Assembly: GCA_035604685.1 (NCBI GenBank) | Contig: DATNIB010000014.1 | Span: forward strand, 1 to 64,000 | From: DATNIB01 sp035604685 | Lineage (GTDB): Bacteria; Actinomycetota; Acidimicrobiia; Acidimicrobiales; RAAP-2 | Direction: 5' to 3' | Length of the DNA: 64,000 nucleotides | In this document: positions 59,519 to 64,000 of the stretch, in pieces | Numbering within the stretch: the stretch's first letter is position 1 | Layout of the letters: each line of letters opens with the position of its first letter | The notes under the pieces: generated by a model | Database searches by the model: none | What the model was told of the DNA's origin: nothing | Seen by the model: the letters and a program-made list of their open reading frames with translations, nothing else | Program-made: the position numbers and the translations under genes

Positions 59519-60086
59519 CGAGACCGGCGGCCTGGAGGTGCGAGTAGCAGACGGTGGGCCCGACGAAGCGGAAGCCGCGCCGCTTCAGGTCCTTGCTCAG
59601 GGCCACCGACAGCGGCGTGGTGGCCGGGATCTGGTCGGTCGACCGCCACCCGTTGTGCAGCGGGGTGCCGCCCACGAAGGCCCAGAGGTAGTTGTCGAAG
59701 CTGCCCAGCTCGTCGCGCACCTCGAGCAGGGCCCGCGCGTTGCCGACCGCCGCCTCGATCTTCTGTCGGTTCCGGATGACCCCAGGATCGGCCAGGATGG
59801 CCTCGATGCGCTTGGCCGAGAACCGGGCCACCGCCTCTGGGTCGAAGGCCGCAAACGCCTGGTGGTAGCCGGTGCGGCGCTTCAGCACCGTGAGCCAGCT
59901 CAGTCCGGCCTGCGCCGCCTCTAGGACCAAGAACTCGTAGTGCCGGCGGTCGTCGTGGACCGGCACCCCCCACTCCCGGTCGTGGTAGGGGGTGAGCCAT
60001 TCGCCGGTCGCCCACCCGCAGCGCGAGACGTCGAGGGCCTCGACGCCCGGGGTGGTCGCTCGGTCGGAGTCGTCTCGGTTGGTCAT
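59463..60086 (-). CDS. tag: DNA-3-methyladenine glycosylase I
   Basis: A 207-residue constitutive-type glycosylase removing 3-methyladenine from alkylated DNA. SRCGWA near the N-terminus and HDREWGVPVHDD match Tag, with the zinc-binding Cys and His of that family; LSWLTVLKRRTGYHQAF and CYSHLQAAGLVNDH are also conserved. The C-terminus overlaps the convergent GNAT gene by 56 bases. TACCAT lies eight bases before ATG 60086. Confidence 0.95.
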   Translation of the reverse strand: MTNRDDSDRATTPGVEALDVSRCGWATGEWLTPYHDREWGVPVHDDRRHYEFLVLEAAQAGLSWLTVLKRRTGYHQAFAAFDPEAVARFSAKRIEAILADPGVIRNRQKIEAAVGNARALLEVRDELGSFDNYLWAFVGGTPLHNGWRSTDQIPATTPLSVALSKDLKRRGFRFVGPTVCYSHLQAAGLVNDHLVSCFRWAQLSGGS

Positions 60087-60094
60087 GGGCGCGG

Positions 60095-60100
60095 ATGGTA
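60095..60100 (-). promoter_or_regulatory. -10 hexamer of tag
   Basis: TACCAT is eight bases before ATG 60086. Confidence 0.4.
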
Positions 60101-60148
60101 GATGAGGGCCGGAACGGTCGCGACCGGCCCGCGCCGCGCGCGCGTCGG

Positions 60149-60240
60149 TTGGGGATCACTTGGGGAATGTGTGACTGGTGTTGGGGATGACGCGTGTCGT
60201 CTTGGGGACGTTCCAACATTTGTGGGGATACGTTCGGGAT
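60149..60240. repeat. Helically phased TTGGGGA direct repeats
   Basis: Four exact TTGGGGA copies start at 60149, 60160, 60181 and 60202, a near copy (GTGGGGA) at 60222 and a degenerate one (TTCGGGA) at 60233. Spacings are 11, 21, 21, 20 and 11 bases, so all lie on one face of the helix. The array sits in noncoding DNA upstream of tag and before a possible RNA gene. It looks like a multi-site protein-binding region. Confidence 0.7.
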
Positions 60241-60254
60241 TTCGCGACGAGACC

Positions 60255-60640
60255 TTGACCTCCCACATCGAAAGGTTCAGGCTTGCCCTCAGTTCGGGTG
60301 GCTAAAGCCCGCCACAGCACCAGAGGACCGCCGCAAGGTGGACCGAAGGAGCAAGACCGAAGAGAAGCCGCAAGGCAGATCAGAGGAGGATCCGAGGGGT
60401 CGTCGCAAGACGGTCCGGAGGACAACCGGGGGCACCGCAAGGAGTCGTCGGTTGGGGCGGAGGAAAGGTGCCCGAAACGGTGGCTCTGCACGAGCCGGTG
60501 ACTTCCCTGGAGTCGCCAGCTCGGTACCGGGTCGGGGTTGTCCGACACGGCTCCGGCTGCAGGTGGCAGCAGACCGCCAGGCGTAGCCCCGAGGGGCTGG
60601 ACGGCTTCGGCCGGACGGTTACTCGGGGCTGCGTCGCGCC
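60255..60640 (+). ncRNA. Possible structured noncoding RNA
   Basis: This part of the 577-base gene-free stretch (60087-60663) has no convincing reading frame. It is strongly purine-rich and contains a series of GCAA-loop hairpins: CCGCC-GCAA-GGTGG (60328-60341), GCC-GCAA-GGC near 60370 and CGTC-GCAA-GACG near 60405. Repeated GGA-containing linkers, a CGGC-TTCG-GCCG hairpin (60602-60613) and an AGCCCC/GGGGCT stem (60585-60598) follow. TTGACC at 60255 could be a -35. I do not recognise RNase P, tmRNA, SRP or 6S features. Strand is inferred from the purine bias. Confidence 0.35.
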
Positions 60641-60663
60641 TGGGGACCCGCCCGCCCCGCCCC

Positions 60664-61584
60664 CTACCGCTGGTCGACGGCGCGGCCCGCCACGCTCGTG
60701 ACCTCGTCCATGTCACAAGGGTCGTCGTCTTCCTCGCAGCGCTCGCACTCGAGGGCGAACGTCGTGTGGGCGATGCCGAAGTCCTGCGAGATCTGGACCC
60801 GCACCTGCTCGCCCACGGCCTGGGCCGCTTCCAGGCTCGGGTGCCCCGCCAGCACCAGGTGGGCGCTCAACGCCCGGACTTCGCTCGAGAGGCTCCAGAC
60901 GTGCAGGTCGTGCACCTCGGCCACGGCGTCGACGCCGGTGATCGCGCCGCGCAGCGCCCGGAGGTCGACGTCGCGCGGCGTCGACTCCAAGAGCACGTCG
61001 GCGCTGCGACGGAGCAGGTAGAAGGCCTCGACGCAGATGACCAGCGCCACGAGGAGCGAGGCGATCGGGTCCGCCCGGTCGAGGCCCGCCCCGCCGGCCG
61101 CGATGAGCGCGCCGGCGGCCAGCACGGCCGCGGAGGCACCGACGTCGGCCGCCATGTGCACGAGGTTGGCCCGCATGTTGAGGTCGGCGCTGCGGTCGCG
61201 CAGCGCCAGCATGGCCAGCGCGTTGGCCCCGATGGCGATCGCCGCCACCACGACCACCACGCCCCCGTGCACGCGGGCCGGGTGCACCAGGCGCTCGATG
61301 CTGACGGCGATGATGGCGACGGTCACGACGCCCAGGATCGCGGCGTTGGCCAGTGCGGCGAGGATGGTGCCGCGGTGGTTGCCGAAGGACCGTTGGTCGG
61401 TCCTCGGGCGCAGCGCCCAGCGCACCGCCACGAGCGAGATGGCCACGGCGACGACGTCGGTCAGGTTGTGCCCGGCGTCGGAGAGCAGCCCGGCGGAGTG
61501 CGACCACAGGCCGGTCAGGACCTCACCGATCGCCAGTGTGGCGTTGAGGGCCAGCGCCAGCACCAACCTGGTGGTGCGAGTCAC
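60664..61584 (-). CDS. Cation diffusion facilitator (CzcD-like)
   Basis: A 306-residue, six-helix CDF exporter with metal-site pairs SDAGHNLTD in helix 2 and HMAADVGAS in helix 5, a cytoplasmic C-terminal domain with HDLHVW, and a Cys/Asp-rich tail (CERCEEDDDPCD) that may bind metal. It moves zinc or similar divalent ions out in exchange for protons. GTG start with TACGCT six bases upstream, so it has its own promoter. Confidence 0.93.
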   Translation of the reverse strand: MTRTTRLVLALALNATLAIGEVLTGLWSHSAGLLSDAGHNLTDVVAVAISLVAVRWALRPRTDQRSFGNHRGTILAALANAAILGVVTVAIIAVSIERLVHPARVHGGVVVVVAAIAIGANALAMLALRDRSADLNMRANLVHMAADVGASAAVLAAGALIAAGGAGLDRADPIASLLVALVICVEAFYLLRRSADVLLESTPRDVDLRALRGAITGVDAVAEVHDLHVWSLSSEVRALSAHLVLAGHPSLEAAQAVGEQVRVQISQDFGIAHTTFALECERCEEDDDPCDMDEVTSVAGRAVDQR

Positions 61585-61590
61585 CCGGCC

Positions 61591-61596
61591 AGCGTA
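61591..61596 (-). promoter_or_regulatory. -10 hexamer, leaderless CDF gene
   Basis: TACGCT is six bases before GTG 61584. Confidence 0.5.
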
Positions 61597-61599
61597 GGG

Positions 61600-62484
61600 C
61601 TAGGGAGCCGGGTGGAGGACCGACCAGGGCTCGGCCGCCCGCTCGCCGCGCCCCACCTGCCGGGCGATCGCCTCCTGGACGAGGGTCAGGTCGTCGGGGT
61701 GGGTGACGCCGACGCAGCGCGTCGTCGCCCTCAGCACGCGGAAGGGTTGGCGGCCGCCGGCCGTGCCGTCGACCAGGCTGGCGACCACGTCGGGTAGGAG
61801 GACCTCCCCCCGGTCCGGATCGGCCCCCGCCAGCGCCGCCTCCAAGTGCGGCCGCATGCCCGGGGTGAAGCCCCACAGGTTCATCGACACGAGCGAGTCC
61901 CCGGCCAGCGCCGCCGGCTCCCGGCCGTCACCGGCGCGGAACCGGCCCGGCCCGTCGGGCACCACCAGCCGACGCTCGTCGATGCCCGAGAGGAGACTGT
62001 CGGGAGACACCGTGCACACGCCGCGGGTCACCGGTGCCCCGCCGATGGTCGCCAACGACAGCGCGAAGGTCACGATCGCCTGCTCCTCGCGGCCGCCGGC
62101 CAGGTGCGACGCCAACAGCGCGAGCGGGGCGGGGCCGTAGAGATCGTCGGCGTTCGCCACCCCGTAGGGGGCGTCGGCGTCGACCTCCCCCCAGGCCGAC
62201 GCCACCGCGTCGACCGTGCCCCGCGGGGTCGCCTGCTCGGCGAACCGGACGTCGATCGCGCGGGGCCATTCGTGTTCCACGTGGTAGCGGATGGCGGGCC
62301 CGGTGCTCGGGCTGAGGACGAGCACGATGGTGGAGAAGCCGGCGGCGATGGCGTCGCTTGCCACCAGGTCGATGATTGCCTCGCCGCCGGGCCCCACCGG
62401 CGCCAGCGGTTTGCAGCCGCCATAGCGCCGGGCCTGGCCGGCGGCCAGCACCACGAGCGCGGGTCCGGATGCGGCCTCGATCAC
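61600..62484 (-). CDS. Sugar-nucleotidyltransferase-like protein
   Basis: A 294-residue protein with a GT-A-like nucleotidyltransferase core: VVLAAGQARRYGGCKPLAPVG resembles the nucleotide loop (usually GxGTR), and GVANADDLYG supplies the metal Asp. The Arg of the GTR motif is shifted, so the precise nucleotide is uncertain. It starts inside the FabH-like stop (ATGA overlap), so the two are coupled. Confidence 0.85.
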   Translation of the reverse strand: MIEAASGPALVVLAAGQARRYGGCKPLAPVGPGGEAIIDLVASDAIAAGFSTIVLVLSPSTGPAIRYHVEHEWPRAIDVRFAEQATPRGTVDAVASAWGEVDADAPYGVANADDLYGPAPLALLASHLAGGREEQAIVTFALSLATIGGAPVTRGVCTVSPDSLLSGIDERRLVVPDGPGRFRAGDGREPAALAGDSLVSMNLWGFTPGMRPHLEAALAGADPDRGEVLLPDVVASLVDGTAGGRQPFRVLRATTRCVGVTHPDDLTLVQEAIARQVGRGERAAEPWSVLHPAP

Positions 62485-63407
62485 CCGCCCCAGCGTAGGA
62501 CCGCGCTCGCCCAGGTCATCCCACCGCCGAACCCGCTCAAGAGCAACAGGTCGCCGTGCTGGACGCGGCCGGCGGCCACCGCGTCCTCCAGGGCCAGCGG
62601 AATGGAGGCGGACGAGGTGTTGCCGTAGCGGTCGATGACGACGGCCGTCTTCTCCATGGGCATGCCCAACCGCTGGCAGGCGGCCTGGATGATCCGAAGG
62701 TTGGCCTGGTGCGGCACGAGCAGGGCGATGTCTTCGATGCCGATTCCGGCGTCGCGCAGCGCCTGTTCCGAAGACTCGACCACGACCCGCACGGCGCGCC
62801 GGAAGATCTCCTTGCCGTCCATCGCCAGGTACCCGCCGTGGTCGCAGGTGAGGAGGTGGCGCAGCGATCCGTCGGCGCTCAGGTTGTGGCTCAGCAGGTC
62901 GCCCGGGCCCTCCACGCCCTCGATGAAGCAGGCGCCCGCGCCGTCACCCACGAGGACCGCCATCGAGCGGTCGTCCCAGTCGGTGATCCGGCTCAGTGCG
63001 TCGGCCCCGATCAGCAGCACGCCGCGCGAGCCGGTGGCGATCAGCCCGGCCGAGACCACGAGGCCGTAGACGAAGCCCGAGCAGGCCGCGTTGAGATCGA
63101 AGGCGCCGCCGTGCACCCCGAGCGCGTGCTGGACGGTGGCGGCGGTCGCCGGCACCTGCGCGTCGGGGGTGCTGGTGGCCAGCACGATCATGTCGACGTC
63201 GGCCGCCGTGCGGCCCGCGGCCTCCAGGGCGGCGCGGCCCGCCTCGATGGCCATGGCCGAGGTCAGCCCACCCACCCGGCGCTCCCGGATGCCGGTGCGC
63301 TCGGTGATCCAATCGTCGCTCGTGTCGAGGCGGGCCGAGAGGTCCTCGTTCGTGAGCACCTTGTCGGGGACGGCGATGCCGCAGCCGCGGACGGCGATGC
63401 CCCTCAA
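62481..63407 (-). CDS. fabH: Beta-ketoacyl-ACP synthase III (FabH-like)
   Basis: A 308-residue condensing enzyme with an intact catalytic triad Cys109 (LNAACSGF), His233 (VPHQANLR) and Asn263 (YGNTSS). It condenses an acyl-CoA with malonyl-ACP, starting a fatty-acid or polyketide chain. TTG start, four bases after the thiolase stop region. No other fatty-acid-synthase genes are nearby, and the neighbours are a thiolase and a nucleotidyltransferase, so a specialised pathway is possible. Confidence 0.92.
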   Translation of the reverse strand: MRGIAVRGCGIAVPDKVLTNEDLSARLDTSDDWITERTGIRERRVGGLTSAMAIEAGRAALEAAGRTAADVDMIVLATSTPDAQVPATAATVQHALGVHGGAFDLNAACSGFVYGLVVSAGLIATGSRGVLLIGADALSRITDWDDRSMAVLVGDGAGACFIEGVEGPGDLLSHNLSADGSLRHLLTCDHGGYLAMDGKEIFRRAVRVVVESSEQALRDAGIGIEDIALLVPHQANLRIIQAACQRLGMPMEKTAVVIDRYGNTSSASIPLALEDAVAAGRVQHGDLLLLSGFGGGMTWASAVLRWGG

Positions 63408-63410
63408 GGC

Positions 63411-64000
63411 TCAGCGCCCCCCGGCCAGCGCGACCATGCCTACGAACCCCGCGTCACCGTCGATCACGCCGCCGGTGTTGATGGCGACGGCGAGGTGCGG
63501 GTCGGCCACTTGGCGCCCTCCGGCGGTCCCGCGCAGCTGGGCGACGAGCTCGACCACCTGGGCGATCCCCGTCGCACCGAGGGGATGGCCGCGCCCGACC
63601 AGCCCACCGCTCGGGTTCACGGTCAGGCCCCGGCCGCCGATGGTGGTGTCTCCGGCCAGCGTGGCCGGTCCGGCCGCGCCGGGCTCGAAGAACCCCAGGC
63701 ACTCGAGCGAGTAGAGCTCCTCTGCGCTCGTGGCGTCGTGCAGCTCGACGAGGTCGACGTCCTCTGGCCCGAACCCGAACTCCTCCCAGGCGCCCCGTGC
63801 GGTCTCGGCCAGGCGGTCGTGGTAGTCCAAGCTCCCGTTCCCCGAACGCGCGAAGACGCCCAGGATGCGCGGCGCCTCGGCGGACGCGCCGAGCGAGGGT
63901 CCGGCCAGGACGGCGGCGGCCGCACCGTCGGTGAACGAGCTGCACATGAGCCTCCTGAGGGGCAGCGCCACCGGCGGGGAGTCGAGCACCTCCTGGACGG
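63411..64000 (-). CDS. Thiolase/SCP-X-type acyltransferase, C-terminal part (cut by window)
   Basis: Open to the window edge; the visible C-terminal part of about 196 residues has the thiolase-family segments LVELHDATSAEELYSLE and NPSGGLVGRGHPLGATG (catalytic His in GHPLGATG). It resembles lipid-transfer-protein-type thiolases that cut or form beta-ketoacyl-CoA. The gene leads directly into the FabH-like gene (three-base gap). N-terminus and nucleophile are not visible. Confidence 0.88.
   Translation of the reverse strand, partial: VQEVLDSPPVALPLRRLMCSSFTDGAAAAVLAGPSLGASAEAPRILGVFARSGNGSLDYHDRLAETARGAWEEFGFGPEDVDLVELHDATSAEELYSLECLGFFEPGAAGPATLAGDTTIGGRGLTVNPSGGLVGRGHPLGATGIAQVVELVAQLRGTAGGRQVADPHLAVAINTGGVIDGDAGFVGMVALAGGR

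Noticed and set aside
60149..60240. Replication origin with DnaA boxes
   Set aside because: The repeat TTGGGGA does not match TTGTCCACA, and no dnaA, dnaN or AT-rich unwinding region is present.

Overview
The window is about 70% G+C, with short intergenic gaps, many GTG and TTG starts, and four-base ATGA/GTGA gene overlaps. The content (CaiB-type CoA-transferases, a DUF35/thiolase-like pair, an SCO6745-family protein, DUF4331, GAF-ANTAR regulators, Ku without LigD, twin ABC exporters) points to an actinobacterial chromosome. Acidimicrobiia or a related lineage is my best guess, but that is inference. I see no rRNA, tRNA, CRISPR array, insertion sequence or prophage.

Layout. 1-4.4 kb: a TetR regulator and a heterodimeric ABC exporter, with a perfect palindromic operator. 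4.4-7.2 kb: a large secreted GH94-like protein. 7.3-11.2 kb: an acyl-CoA operon (thiolase-like protein, DUF35, tandem CaiB CoA-transferase). 11.4-13.4 kb: a DrrAB-like ABC-2 exporter and a small Cys-rich protein. 13.5-16.8 kb: GNAT, glycerophosphodiesterase, an SRPBCC-ArsR pair and a DUF7064-like protein. 16.8-23.2 kb: an aminoglycoside-phosphotransferase-like protein and a leucine/isovalerate catabolic cluster (enoyl-CoA hydratase, carboxyltransferase, acyl-CoA dehydrogenase, TetR, HMG-CoA lyase). 23.4-28.5 kb: lipoprotein, two small proteins, two GAF-ANTAR regulators, and small enzymes.

28.6-34.1 kb holds the most interesting system: an FHA-PrsW membrane protease divergent from a single-pass membrane sensor, followed by a VWA protein, a PP2C phosphatase and an atypical kinase with a zinc ribbon. 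This resembles the TerY-P (VWA-phosphatase-kinase) triads, here joined to possible regulated membrane proteolysis.

34.1-41 kb: VOC protein, hydrolase, archease, Hsp20, DUF1918, erythromycin-esterase-like protein, a phosphoribosyltransferase-hydrolase fusion and a ROK kinase. A nine-unit tandem repeat supplies both stop codons of two convergent genes. 41-54.5 kb: mostly single-gene enzymes and transporters (S15 peptidase, TauE, FolD, Rieske oxygenase, metallo-beta-lactamase, GlxA and DJ-1 proteins, MFS, serine hydrolase, formate dehydrogenase). 54.7-60.1 kb: a small Tat protein, DUF4331, Ku and 3-methyladenine glycosylase. 60.1-60.7 kb is noncoding, with helically phased TTGGGGA repeats followed by a hairpin-rich possible RNA. 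60.7-64 kb: a CDF transporter, a nucleotidyltransferase, a FabH-like synthase and a thiolase cut by the window edge.

A window-wide pattern: at least fourteen genes have a TANNNT hexamer 6-8 bases before the start codon and no Shine-Dalgarno sequence. This indicates widespread leaderless transcription. Operon-internal genes use stop/start overlap, and other first genes have clear GGAGG-type sites.
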